A program made the position numbers and the translations under genes. A stretch of DNA of 44,059 nt from Bacillota bacterium (GTDB lineage: Bacteria > Bacillota > Clostridia > Oscillospirales > Acutalibacteraceae): NCBI GenBank assembly GCA_023458755.1, contig JAEWYE010000024.1, forward strand, positions 1 to 44,059, written 5' to 3'. This document shows, piece by piece, positions 21,728 to 29,997 of this stretch. The notes beneath the pieces were generated by a model. It ran no database searches. It saw only the letters and a list, made by a program, of their open reading frames with translations, and was not told the origin of the DNA. How positions within the stretch are numbered: the stretch's first letter is position 1; the number at the start of each line of letters is the position of its first letter.

Positions 21728-24220
21728 ATGAAAAAGTCAATATTGCAAAAGACAATAGTCAGTCTGTTATTTTTTATGGTAATACAGATTGGCTATTTTT
21801 CTTTAAATACCTTTGCCGCAACATCAAGCATATCCTTATACGATGATAATTTTACGTGGAAAAATACAATTAACTTTACAAATCCCGTAAATGGCCACGC
21901 AGATTCATTTACCGCAGGCGAACAAATAACCCGTATATATAACAAAACATTAGGAACGCCGGCATATTGTATTGAACCAGGTGCGCCTATCCAGCATAGT
22001 GGTACCACGTATTCCAGCGGTAATACAAGCTATTGGAATGCACTTGGAAGACAAAAACAACGTGGTATCAATCTGACATTATATTTTGGCTATCCGAATA
22101 ACCCAGTAATATCAAAAGGCGCGGCCGGGTATGTAGAATGGCAAATTACACAAATTGCTGTTTGGGAATATGTATTAGGGTACAGAGATCCTGTGACTAA
22201 TGTCTGTAATAACCGGGTATTAATTAACAATGTTTCGCCCCGTTCCGGATATGGAGCTGCGTTATCGCAGGAATATAATTATTTAGATGCCGTGTTAAGT
22301 AAACATAAAATCATTCCAAGTTTTATGTCTGGATTAGCAAGTACAGCTCCAATAATAACCTTAAAATACAACCCTTCATCCGGTTTATATGAAACAACAC
22401 TTACGGATACAAATGCACTGGCAACTTTGCCGGATATGCCGTTATCAGCAAGTAATATTACCTTTACAAAATTAAGCGATAAGGCATTAAAAATATCCAC
22501 GCCATATATCATAAGTCAAACTAGCCCGGTAACCGTACAATCCTCCAAGCAATTATCGTTTGGTACTTCCGGTTCAGCTCCGGTTGTATGGTCGTCATCC
22601 GGTCACCAAACCGTTTGCACCTCTTGTGGGATTCCCGACCCAGTGACGGCTTACATCCGCATACAAACCGAATCCGTAGGTAATATTAAAATAGTAAAGC
22701 ATTCAGAGGATGGAGTAGTTGCCGGCCGAATATTCCTAATCTCTGGAAATGGTGTGAACAAAACGGTAACGACCGGTACTGATGGGACAATTACTGTGTC
22801 AAGTTTAAACGCCGGTACATATACCATTCAGGAAAGCAACACACCAATTCAGTATAACCAACCGGCAGCACAATCAATTTCTGTTTTGCCTGGCCAAACA
22901 ACTACAGTTGATTTTACTAACACCTTGAAAAAAGGGCGCGTAAAATTCGTAAAGTCGGATAAATATCAAGGTGGTTACATCACCGGTGCTAAGTACCGAA
23001 TTTATAAATCGAATGGGACATATACCGGCGTTGAGCTGTCATCCAATTCCGGGCAATGGATTTACAGTCCAGATCTGCCTTACGGCAGTTATTACTTCCA
23101 AGAGAGCCAAGCTCCCCAGTATTACGCACTGGATAGCACAAAATATTCTTTTACTGTTTCAAGTAATGGTCAGATTATTTCCTTATCTGTGAGTGACCCT
23201 CCTCTGTCTGATGTCTATCCAACATTCATACCACCGAATGCAAGCTACCGGGATAACACCGAAATCATAGCCAGCTACCTTATACATAATAACAGCATAG
23301 CAGATCACACATCCGCCACACCCCTAAATGTGACCTTTACCGCTTATTACTTAAATGGCAGCGGTGCAAAAGTAACGATTGGGACACAGCAGAAGACAGT
23401 CGTCGTTCCCCGGTTCAATGAAAACCTTGTGTATTTTAAAGTTAAAATTCCTGCCGGTGCTGCAAACATTCATTTTACCTGCACAGTTGACACCCCTTCT
23501 GGAGTTGTGGAATCCAACAAGGCCAATAATACCGATAATCAAGCGAAAACCGCTACATCCCTTTTGGATTCTCAAACCCCAAACACCAAGTTTGAAAACA
23601 AACCGGATTATTTCAATAAGCCGGATGACAGCGCAGACATTCCGACCGGCAATTATGCAACAAACGTTACACCAAGTGCAACGTGGCAGCAATGGGTATA
23701 TGAAAACAATGCCTTTGTAAAAAAGACGTTTGGATTCACACTGGCCACCGATCAGCAGCTGATTCCGGATGTTAATTCCTTATCACATTACCAGGAATAC
23801 GGTTTATGGCACATGAAATCTGGATACGGGGTGAGCTTAACAGCTAAATCCAATATAGCGGCTTTTAACGGAGCTATTCTACCGGATTCTGGTGCGTATG
23901 TGCTTCCGCAAAACGGTAATGCATATTTTCCTGAATTCGCGTATGAACTTGCCGAATCCAAATACCGAACGCTGCAGCTCACGGCGGTCAACACCCTGCA
24001 ATTTGAACAGAATCCATTTTCGATAACCAAGCAGGGCGAAAAAGACGGCCGGCGCATACACTACACCCCTTTGTGGTATCCAGACGGTAATTACACTGTT
24101 AAGACGTATCTTTTTGATTGCTGGACGCCGGCCGGGATGGTAAGCTTACAAAACACTCTGCAGCCGGTTGTCATCGGTGGAAGTATGTATGACGATTGGT
24201 ATATCAACCATACCGATTAA
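21728..24220 (+). CDS. Thioester-domain (TQXA) adhesin with SpaA-like domains
   Basis: An 830-residue secreted adhesin. The signal peptide ends near residue 30 (NTFAA). A thioester domain follows: TPAYCIEPGAP with Cys at about 81, and WQITQIAVWEYV with the TQxA Gln at about 142. Such Cys-Gln pairs form a reactive thioester that can bond covalently to host surfaces. Then come two SpaA/CnaB-like domains (GNIKIVKHSEDG near 318; GRVKFVKSDKYQGG near 405) and a CARDB-like region (YPTFIPPNASYRDNTEIIAS) leading to an unrecognised C-terminal domain. No LPxTG motif or C-terminal membrane helix is seen, so the anchor is unclear. The Tad pilus genes start 1.4 kb downstream. Confidence 0.85.
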   Translation: MKKSILQKTIVSLLFFMVIQIGYFSLNTFAATSSISLYDDNFTWKNTINFTNPVNGHADSFTAGEQITRIYNKTLGTPAYCIEPGAPIQHSGTTYSSGNTSYWNALGRQKQRGINLTLYFGYPNNPVISKGAAGYVEWQITQIAVWEYVLGYRDPVTNVCNNRVLINNVSPRSGYGAALSQEYNYLDAVLSKHKIIPSFMSGLASTAPIITLKYNPSSGLYETTLTDTNALATLPDMPLSASNITFTKLSDKALKISTPYIISQTSPVTVQSSKQLSFGTSGSAPVVWSSSGHQTVCTSCGIPDPVTAYIRIQTESVGNIKIVKHSEDGVVAGRIFLISGNGVNKTVTTGTDGTITVSSLNAGTYTIQESNTPIQYNQPAAQSISVLPGQTTTVDFTNTLKKGRVKFVKSDKYQGGYITGAKYRIYKSNGTYTGVELSSNSGQWIYSPDLPYGSYYFQESQAPQYYALDSTKYSFTVSSNGQIISLSVSDPPLSDVYPTFIPPNASYRDNTEIIASYLIHNNSIADHTSATPLNVTFTAYYLNGSGAKVTIGTQQKTVVVPRFNENLVYFKVKIPAGAANIHFTCTVDTPSGVVESNKANNTDNQAKTATSLLDSQTPNTKFENKPDYFNKPDDSADIPTGNYATNVTPSATWQQWVYENNAFVKKTFGFTLATDQQLIPDVNSLSHYQEYGLWHMKSGYGVSLTAKSNIAAFNGAILPDSGAYVLPQNGNAYFPEFAYELAESKYRTLQLTAVNTLQFEQNPFSITKQGEKDGRRIHYTPLWYPDGNYTVKTYLFDCWTPAGMVSLQNTLQPVVIGGSMYDDWYINHTD

Positions 24221-24242
24221 ATGTGTTCAACATGAACACATT
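24220..24242. repeat. Palindrome family C, copy 2
   Basis: AATGTGTTCA-ACA-TGAACACATT, the same as at 16730. It starts at the last base of the adhesin stop and is followed 16 bases later by a family A copy. Confidence 0.85.
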
Positions 24243-24258
24243 CTGAAATCCACCAAAC

Positions 24259-24319
24259 TCGGACAAAATGTCCGACTTAATATCAGCAAAAAGCTCGTTA
24301 TCATTCAGATAGCGGGCTT
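24259..24319 (+). repeat. 61-bp direct repeat, left copy (contains family A copy 6)
   Basis: It begins with TCGGACA-AAA-TGTCCGA (24259-24275) and ends with a 12-bp hairpin (24291-24319): AAGCTCGTTATC pairs with GATAGCGGGCTT. It matches 25576-25636 with two mismatches. The copies bracket a 1.25-kb module. Confidence 0.85.
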
Positions 24320-24356
24320 GATTATTTCTTTCTATTTAAGGAGTGAGCACAACATC

Positions 24357-24539
24357 ATGGAATTTTGCAAAAAAGGAACAGGTACGAACATGAGTATGAA
24401 AAATTTTATGGAAGGGCAGCCATTACCGCAAAACATTGTCATAATTGATCCGAAAAGTGAGTATGAAGAACTACGGAAACAGTTAGCGGAGCAACAACCA
24501 TGTAATGAAATTATTAACCCTTTTGATATTCATGCTTGA
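24357..24539 (+). CDS. Small protein, possible fragment of a VirB4-type ATPase
   Basis: A 60-residue product: MEFCKKGTGTNMSMKNFMEG, then QNIVIIDPKSEYEELRKQLA. The second part resembles the IxDPexEYxxL segment that follows the P-loop in VirB4/TraE ATPases. The first part resembles a decayed P-loop (GTGTNMSMK, no GKS/T). AAGGAG lies 14 bases upstream. It may be a remnant carried by recombination or a truncated protein still expressed. An ATPase activity is unlikely. Confidence 0.45.
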   Translation: MEFCKKGTGTNMSMKNFMEGQPLPQNIVIIDPKSEYEELRKQLAEQQPCNEIINPFDIHA

Positions 24540-24545
24540 TAGTTT

Positions 24546-24576
24546 AGCTAAGTCGGACAAAATGTCCGACTTAGCT
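24546..24576. repeat. Palindrome family A, copy 7 (convergent terminator)
   Basis: Arms AGCTAAGTCGGACA and TGTCCGACTTAGCT (14 bp) around AAA, followed on the plus strand by GTTTTT. It lies between two convergent genes and covers the stop codon of the acetyltransferase gene, so it is plausible as a bidirectional terminator. Confidence 0.9.
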
Positions 24577-25128
24577 GTTTTTGAGTGGGTAATGTACCAT
24601 TAAATAATAGCCTTGAAAATTTCGACCGTTTTCAGTAAATCCACGCTTTTTGTAATAATTTACGAGGTTTTCTTCACAGTATAAGATGATTGGCATATTT
24701 ATTTCATTACTGAAACTGACGAAATTATGTAAAAATTCACTGCCAACGCCAAGCCCATCTTTTACCGCTACTAAATAATGAAGTTCCAGCACAGATTGTT
24801 GAGGAAATTCAGCCAGTGTACTAAAAGATAATGCTACTTGAGCCAACAAAGAAAAATCGGTTTTAACCATACGGAAATTAAGCTCATGGGGATATTTATA
24901 TATAACAACAAAATTATGTTGCCTTTTCAGCCAATTGATAAAAGCAAACATAGAATTCTTTGTTTCTAAATCAAACTGTTGTTGATTTAGAATTTGATTG
25001 TTAAGTATTTTAAAAAGTTTATTATTATAATTACGCCGATTACTAATAATCTCTTTTATTCTGTTAGTAAATGATTTATGGTAATAACTTTCTAAATATT
25101 GTTTATGCTTAATTAATTCAGCAATCAT
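24571..25128 (-). CDS. GNAT-family N-acetyltransferase
   Basis: A 185-residue protein. The C-terminal half reads as GNAT: LHYLVAVKDGLGVGSEFLHN (motif A with acetyl-CoA loop GLGVG) and INMPIILYCEENLVNYYKKR then GFTENGRNF (motif B ending). The N-terminal half is helical and Asn-rich and not recognised. It would acetylate a small molecule or protein; the substrate is unknown. It is in reverse orientation within a module bracketed by 61-bp direct repeats, which suggests cargo. It diverges from the gene at 25168 across a 39-bp gap. Confidence 0.8.
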   Translation of the reverse strand: MIAELIKHKQYLESYYHKSFTNRIKEIISNRRNYNNKLFKILNNQILNQQQFDLETKNSMFAFINWLKRQHNFVVIYKYPHELNFRMVKTDFSLLAQVALSFSTLAEFPQQSVLELHYLVAVKDGLGVGSEFLHNFVSFSNEINMPIILYCEENLVNYYKKRGFTENGRNFQGYYLMVHYPLKNS

Positions 25129-25167
25129 AATTTAATCACCTTATTTATAATAGTTAGGAGCGTACTT

Positions 25168-25575
25168 ATGATAAAACGTGCGATTGTTTATAATCGTAAC
25201 TGTCAAACTGGATATTATGGAATCCAGATTGAAGTTTCAGATTTATGCAGCTGTTTAATACGTGAAAAGGAGAACTCTTTAATTGGCGATTCAGAAAACA
25301 AACTAACTTGGGAAAATTCAGATTTTATATACGGTAGTGGTACTTCCTGCATTGGACAAAAGATTCGCTGTAAACACTGCGGAAAAGCCATCGGAATTGC
25401 TAAGAGTGATTCAATTATAGGAACTACAAGAACTACGTTAGGAGATGATGAAGATAAGCAGACAATTCAAGAATTACTAAGTAAAGATGTGCATAAACAG
25501 CACGCACAAAAAGATAATGCTATTATAACATTTATTAAAAGAATACAAAAGCATTTCCATAGTGTAAATTCATAG
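25168..25575 (+). CDS. Unrecognised small protein with a CxxC knuckle
   Basis: A 135-residue soluble protein. Residues about 70-78 have CKHCGKAIG, a zinc-knuckle-like pair, near a second Cys (SCIGQKIRC). The rest is unrecognised. TTAGGAG precedes the ATG and TTATAAT lies just upstream, which could be a -10 element. Its stop overlaps family A copy 8. It pairs divergently with the acetyltransferase gene in the repeat-bracketed module. Confidence 0.55.
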   Translation: MIKRAIVYNRNCQTGYYGIQIEVSDLCSCLIREKENSLIGDSENKLTWENSDFIYGSGTSCIGQKIRCKHCGKAIGIAKSDSIIGTTRTTLGDDEDKQTIQELLSKDVHKQHAQKDNAIITFIKRIQKHFHSVNS

Positions 25576-25636
25576 TCGGACAAAATGTCCGACTTAATAT
25601 CAGCCATAAGCTCGTTATCATTCAGATAGCGGGCTT
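25576..25636 (+). repeat. 61-bp direct repeat, right copy (contains family A copy 8)
   Basis: It begins with the family A core (copy 8, 25574-25594 with full arms) and ends with the same 12-bp hairpin (25608-25636), here followed by TTTATTATT, so it is terminator-like. It is the partner of 24259-24319. Confidence 0.85.
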
Positions 25637-25665
25637 TTATTATTAATTAAGAAAGAGGTTTTATC

Positions 25666-25905
25666 ATGAGAAAGATGTTCAAAACAAAATCCTGGCTCCG
25701 GACAAAAGAATTGAAGCAGAGGGGGGCAGCTGCTCTCAAAGATCAAAAAGGCAGTTCCGAAATGGTTGCGGTCATTGTGCTTATTATCGTCGTAATTGTA
25801 ATTGGTGCCGTTGTATTCTTGCCAGGTCTTAAAACGTATTTGCAAGATACCGTTTTGGCTGGAATCAAAACAGCAACAGAAGGCCTGTTTAATTTTAAGG
25901 GTTAA
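25666..25905 (+). CDS. Flp/Tad-type pilin
   Basis: A 79-residue prepilin. A basic leader of about 28 residues (KSWLRTKELKQRGAAALKDQ) ends at Lys-Gly, where A24 peptidases would cut. Then come SSEM and a hydrophobic helix (VAVIVLIIVVIVIGAVVFLP) and a short amphipathic tail ending FNFKG. Flp pilins are of this size. Glu is at +3 rather than the usual +5 from the cut site. AAAGAGG precedes the ATG. It is the first gene of the Tad locus and is followed 4 bases later by its peptidase. It resembles in layout the left element's pilin-like proteins. Confidence 0.8.
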   Translation: MRKMFKTKSWLRTKELKQRGAAALKDQKGSSEMVAVIVLIIVVIVIGAVVFLPGLKTYLQDTVLAGIKTATEGLFNFKG

Positions 25906-25909
25906 TTAC

Positions 25910-26308
25910 ATGTTCTATGCCGCTTTTTTCATTGTATTGCTATTAGCATCCGTCATTGATATAAAAACACACACGGTTCCGGTGCCTATTTACCTGCTGC
26001 TTATCTTGCTTGGGCTGTACCATCCGGCGTTATCGGCACTGGGAGGACTTGTTATCACGTTCATTCCATTGCTGATAACCGGATTGATTTTTCCAGCAAG
26101 GTTCGGCGGCGGCGACATTAAATTTGGAGCGTTATGCGGATTCATTCTTACTGGTACAAGAGGACTAATCGCATTGTTTTTCGGTGGCATCCTGTGTTTA
26201 CTCATTGTACCAATATTGTTAAAAATGCTGCACAAATCTATGAAGAACACAGAGATCCCTTTATTACCGTTTCTCTCAATCGGTTGTGTAATAGCAACAT
26301 TCATATAA
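25910..26308 (+). CDS. Prepilin peptidase A24 (TadV/CpaA)
   Basis: A 132-residue integral membrane aspartyl protease with four to five helices. The two catalytic aspartates are visible: VIDIKTHTVP near residue 15 and RFGGGDIKFG near residue 63 (GxGD motif). It would cleave the leaders of the pilin at 25666 and pseudopilins at 30869 and 31306. The length matches short TadV-type peptidases without the N-terminal methylase domain. The start at 25910 is 4 bases after the pilin stop and has AAGGG upstream. Confidence 0.92.
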   Translation: MFYAAFFIVLLLASVIDIKTHTVPVPIYLLLILLGLYHPALSALGGLVITFIPLLITGLIFPARFGGGDIKFGALCGFILTGTRGLIALFFGGILCLLIVPILLKMLHKSMKNTEIPLLPFLSIGCVIATFI

Positions 26309-26323
26309 GAAAGGAAAAAAATT

Positions 26324-27055
26324 ATGACAAAGATTTTTAAAAACCGAATTTTTATCGTAGTCATATGCGCCATAATCGCCCTGGTTTGCATAATGGTATA
26401 TGCTTCAACTGTTAAAAGCGAAGCAAAAAAGGTTACGGTTGTTCGGGTAATATCTTCGATCGCAAAAGGTGACCAGATAACAAAAGATATGGTTGATACC
26501 ATTACTGTTGGAGGCTATAATCTGGAACCCGGCGTAATCAAATCAAAAGATGATGTCATCGGGAAATACGCTGCAGCTGATTTTGTGAAAGGTGATTACA
26601 TCCTTCCCGACAAAATATCAAACACCGTCCTGAATGTAGATGATAAACTGACAAAACTGGATGGCAGCAAGGTTGCATTTTCTATCAGTATTAAAGATTT
26701 TTCGGACGCTTTATCGGATAAGCTGGTAAGCGGTGATATTGTTTCAGTAATCGCCAGTCAGAAAGGTGTTACAGCTATACCCCCACAGTTGACATATGTT
26801 GAAGTTCTTGCCGTAACAACCGGAAAAGGTGTGGACAAACAATCCACCGTAAAAAATAAAGAGGAACAGGACACCTTAAAGACTGTAACATTGCTGGTAA
26901 CTTCGGAACAAGCGGTGCAGCTGGCAAATTATGAGGATAACGCTGAAATTCACCTTGCCTTAGTTTATCGAGGTGATTCAAACAACGCTAAAAAGTTTCT
27001 GGACATGCAAAGTGAGGTACTCAAAAATGGAAAAACTGATAGCAGTAACCGGTAA
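26324..27055 (+). CDS. CpaB/RcpC-like Tad pilus assembly protein (SAF domain)
   Basis: A 243-residue protein. One N-terminal membrane helix (IFIVVICAIIALVCIMVYAS) is followed by a SAF-type beta domain: VTVVRVISSIAKGDQITKDM and VIGKYAAADFVKGDYILPDK. The rest (SIKDFSDALSDKLVSGDIVS) fits the CpaB/RcpC family. It would act on the outer face as a periplasm-like assembly factor. AAGGAAAAAAATT precedes the ATG. The gene overlaps the start of the CpaE-like gene by 29 bases. Confidence 0.85.
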   Translation: MTKIFKNRIFIVVICAIIALVCIMVYASTVKSEAKKVTVVRVISSIAKGDQITKDMVDTITVGGYNLEPGVIKSKDDVIGKYAAADFVKGDYILPDKISNTVLNVDDKLTKLDGSKVAFSISIKDFSDALSDKLVSGDIVSVIASQKGVTAIPPQLTYVEVLAVTTGKGVDKQSTVKNKEEQDTLKTVTLLVTSEQAVQLANYEDNAEIHLALVYRGDSNNAKKFLDMQSEVLKNGKTDSSNR

Positions 27056-27716
27056 TTCTGGTAAAACTGTATTTTCCTATTATTTTGCTCAAGTGCTGGC
27101 AAAACAAAAGAAAAAGGTGCTCATTGTTTCAACAGACAGCCTGCAGCCGGCATGTAAGATGCTGTTCCCAACAAGGAAGCTGGAACCAAACCGTTCGCTG
27201 GGAAATCTATTATCGCTTGCGGCTGTTACGAAAGCGGACATTTTCAATAATTCTAACGTGATCGATGACGACTTGCTATTATACAGTTACGCCCCGGGTG
27301 AAAGTCATTTGACATATCCGGCAATTACAACAACAAATCTTCACAATGTATTCCATAAATTTTATGCCATTGCGGATTATGTTGTAGTTGATACCTCCAC
27401 GGCACGGAACGTGATTGATCAATATGTATTATCAAAAAATCCGGTTCAGCTGTGTATTACCACAGCTGATGAAAAGGGTTTCCATTACCGTGATTATTAT
27501 AAATCGGAAAATGGAAGCGTAATTCCGATCTTGTTCAACAACAGCGTTTACAATCCTTTATCGGATATTCTTGCCACATTTAGCACGACCGTTAAACACA
27601 TTCTTCCATACAGCAAAAGTCTTACGAGCGTATACAACGGTGTCAACATATCGGACATTACAGCACCCCGGCGATACCGGAAGGTACTTTATAAAGTTGC
27701 AGGTGAAATTTTATGA
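27027..27716 (+). CDS. CpaE/TadZ-like ParA-family ATPase
   Basis: A 229-residue protein of the MinD/ParA type. The P-loop GNSGKTVFSYYF is at residues about 8-19 (degenerate at the second Lys) and VVVDTSTARNVID in the Walker B place (about 117-129). TadZ/CpaE proteins place the Tad machine at the cell pole. It is short, with only the ATPase-like domain and no receiver domain. I chose the ATG at 27027 (GAGG upstream) over an earlier start inside cpaB. Its stop overlaps the tadA start by 4 bases. Confidence 0.8.
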   Translation: MEKLIAVTGNSGKTVFSYYFAQVLAKQKKKVLIVSTDSLQPACKMLFPTRKLEPNRSLGNLLSLAAVTKADIFNNSNVIDDDLLLYSYAPGESHLTYPAITTTNLHNVFHKFYAIADYVVVDTSTARNVIDQYVLSKNPVQLCITTADEKGFHYRDYYKSENGSVIPILFNNSVYNPLSDILATFSTTVKHILPYSKSLTSVYNGVNISDITAPRRYRKVLYKVAGEIL

Positions 27717-29038
27717 TGAACTATACACGCAGAGGGTACAATGAGAAATACCCCAAAATACTAGATGAACTTCAAAAGGATCAAAACGATGTATTTTGGA
27801 AACTCAACCAATCTGCAAACGGTGAGAAGGTTGAAAGCAAGAATCTGCTTATCCCCTACATAGCAAAATACTTAACTGACAATAATCTAAAGCTGGACGG
27901 ATTTACAAACGATGAACTGACTGAAAAGTTGTATAACGACCTGCAGGGCTATTCTGTTTTAACCGCCCCGCTTCAAGATGTATTCGTTGAAGGTATCAAC
28001 ATAAACGCCTGGAATGATATCCGGGTTAAGTTTATAAACGGACAATCCAAGAAAATTGATGGTTTTAATTCTCCGCAGCATGCAATTGATATTTTTCGGC
28101 GGTTGCTACAAAGCTCCGGCCAAACGCTGGATGAAGCAATCCCTATGGCAGAGGGCAGTATAAATAATAATATCCGCATAACCGTCCTGCAGGCGCCGAT
28201 CGTTGACAATAACATCGGCGTATGCTGCTATATACGCAAGCTCAGCAAACGTGTATTCACCGAAAAGGAATACCTTGTAGGTGAATTTGCGGTAAAAAAA
28301 GAACTGGATTTATTGCGTACAGCATTACGGCGCGGCGTATCCACCCTGCTAGTTGGCAAGGTAAACACCGGTAAAACAACCTTAATGTCTTATTTGTTGT
28401 CCACTTTACCAGATGACACGCAGATTATCACGATTGAGCAGGGAGCCAGAGAAACCAATTTAGTAAAAACCGATTCAGATGGTAATGTCACAAATAATGT
28501 TGTACACTTGCTCACCAAAGAAAGCCAAGTCGAAGAACAAAACATAACACAGGAAAAACTGGTAGAAAAAATGCTCAGACTAAATCCGGATGTTGCATCC
28601 GTTGCGGAAATGCGTAATACAGAAGCGTATGCAGCACAGGAAGCCAGTTTATCCGGCAATGTGATAATTTCAACCGCCCATGCCGGCAGCCCGCAACAAG
28701 CGCATAAAAGAGTTGCCAATCTGTGCCGCAAAAAGTACCCGATTGACTTTCATACTGCCCTTGAGCAGGCCTGTGAGGCTTTCCCGTTGGTGGTATTCAT
28801 CCACACCTTAGAGGACAACAAACGCCGAATTATGAACATATCCGAATGCGTCGTGGAAAACGGCAATATTAATTACCGCACACTATGGGAATATCAAATT
28901 GAGGATAACTTTATTGATGAATCCGGAGCACACATCCGAGGCAAGCACGTCCAAGTTAATGACTTGTCGGAATCCTTGCTGACCCGCATGAAAATGTACG
29001 GCATCAGCAAGGATGAAATCGAGCAGATCAAAATATAA
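27713..29038 (+). CDS. tadA: TadA/CpaF secretion ATPase
   Basis: A 441-residue ATPase that powers Tad pilus assembly. Walker A is LLVGKVNTGKTTLMSYLL at about residues 211-228, Walker B/Glu box VASVAEMRNTEAYAAQEASL at about 293-312, and the His box ISTAHAGSPQQAHKRV at about 316-331. The N-terminal domain has FVEGININAWNDIRVKFING, the usual TadA pilus-motor region. The length is typical. ATGATG overlaps the cpaE-like stop, so coupling is strong. It is the best diagnostic gene of the locus. Confidence 0.95.
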   Translation: MMNYTRRGYNEKYPKILDELQKDQNDVFWKLNQSANGEKVESKNLLIPYIAKYLTDNNLKLDGFTNDELTEKLYNDLQGYSVLTAPLQDVFVEGININAWNDIRVKFINGQSKKIDGFNSPQHAIDIFRRLLQSSGQTLDEAIPMAEGSINNNIRITVLQAPIVDNNIGVCCYIRKLSKRVFTEKEYLVGEFAVKKELDLLRTALRRGVSTLLVGKVNTGKTTLMSYLLSTLPDDTQIITIEQGARETNLVKTDSDGNVTNNVVHLLTKESQVEEQNITQEKLVEKMLRLNPDVASVAEMRNTEAYAAQEASLSGNVIISTAHAGSPQQAHKRVANLCRKKYPIDFHTALEQACEAFPLVVFIHTLEDNKRRIMNISECVVENGNINYRTLWEYQIEDNFIDESGAHIRGKHVQVNDLSESLLTRMKMYGISKDEIEQIKI

Positions 29039-29059
29039 GTCGGACAAAATGTCCGACTT
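29037..29059. repeat. Palindrome family A, copy 9
   Basis: AAGTCGGACA-AAA-TGTCCGACTT, perfect 10-bp arms. It overlaps the tadA stop codon and sits 3 bases before the GGAAAGGA of tadB. Confidence 0.9.
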
Positions 29060-29073
29060 AGGAAAGGAATCCT

Positions 29074-29979
29074 ATGCAGATATATTTAGGTGTAGCTTTT
29101 ATTGCTGCCGTTATTGCTCTCTGTGCCGGCATACATGTAAGGATGGATGATTTAAGCGCGCTTTTACAGTCTTTCCACAGCAGTTCTCTAAAGCAAATGG
29201 CGACACATAAAGAAAAAAAGCTGATTGGCAGCATTCAGCGAACAAAAACCATGATGGCTGCAATCGGGCAAGAAAATAAATTCTATTTTCTTTTAGCTGT
29301 TTCAATGGCACTATTCGTAATTGGGTTTACAGTTGGAATCAGTTTTGACAACTACTTTTTATCACCTGTTTTGGCTGTCGGATTCGCTGCAATTCCGTTT
29401 ACCTATATCCGATTTCAGCACATAAAATACAACAAACTTGTCGTAGAAGAATTAGAAACTGCGCTGTCGCTAATTTCCATATCGTATGAGCGTACTGAAA
29501 ATGTTCTAACGGCAGTAGAAGAAAACCTGGAAAATATCAATATGCCTATTAAGCAGACATTTCAGGAATTTGTTCAAACAGTTACCTATATCGACCCCAG
29601 TCTTGAAAATGCCATTGATGAAATGAAACGGAAAATCAATCATTCAGTGTTTTTAGAATGGTGTGACGCCTTAAAGCGCTGTGTGAATAATCGTGGCTTG
29701 AAATACACGCTGCGCCCAATTGTAAGCAAACTGACAGAAATAAACATTGTGACATCGGATTTAAAAAATATACTTTACAAATCCGTTCGCACCTTCTGGC
29801 AACTGCTTGCTCTGACAGTCGGATTGCTGGTAATCGGTATCGAGGTACTACCGAACAGTATGGATATCACATTGCCGACAACGATTAAAAATATCATTAT
29901 AGCAATAAATGTATTGCTGATTATTGTTGCCGTTATCCGGGTGTCGATAGAAACACAAGACATTAAATTCGACATTTGA
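29074..29979 (+). CDS. TadB-like pilus platform protein
   Basis: A 301-residue inner-membrane protein with an N-terminal helix, a hairpin of two helices at about 68-115, and two C-terminal helices (LLALTVGLLVIGIEVLPNSM and IIIAINVLLIIVAVIRVSIE). The cytoplasmic loop (LETALSLISISYERTENVLT and SVFLEWCDALKRC) fits the GspF-type domain of TadB. It works with TadC as the platform that TadA drives. GGAAAGGA leads the ATG. The gene order confirms it. Confidence 0.85.
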   Translation: MQIYLGVAFIAAVIALCAGIHVRMDDLSALLQSFHSSSLKQMATHKEKKLIGSIQRTKTMMAAIGQENKFYFLLAVSMALFVIGFTVGISFDNYFLSPVLAVGFAAIPFTYIRFQHIKYNKLVVEELETALSLISISYERTENVLTAVEENLENINMPIKQTFQEFVQTVTYIDPSLENAIDEMKRKINHSVFLEWCDALKRCVNNRGLKYTLRPIVSKLTEINIVTSDLKNILYKSVRTFWQLLALTVGLLVIGIEVLPNSMDITLPTTIKNIIIAINVLLIIVAVIRVSIETQDIKFDI

Positions 29980-29997
29980 CAGAAGGGAGGAAACTGT

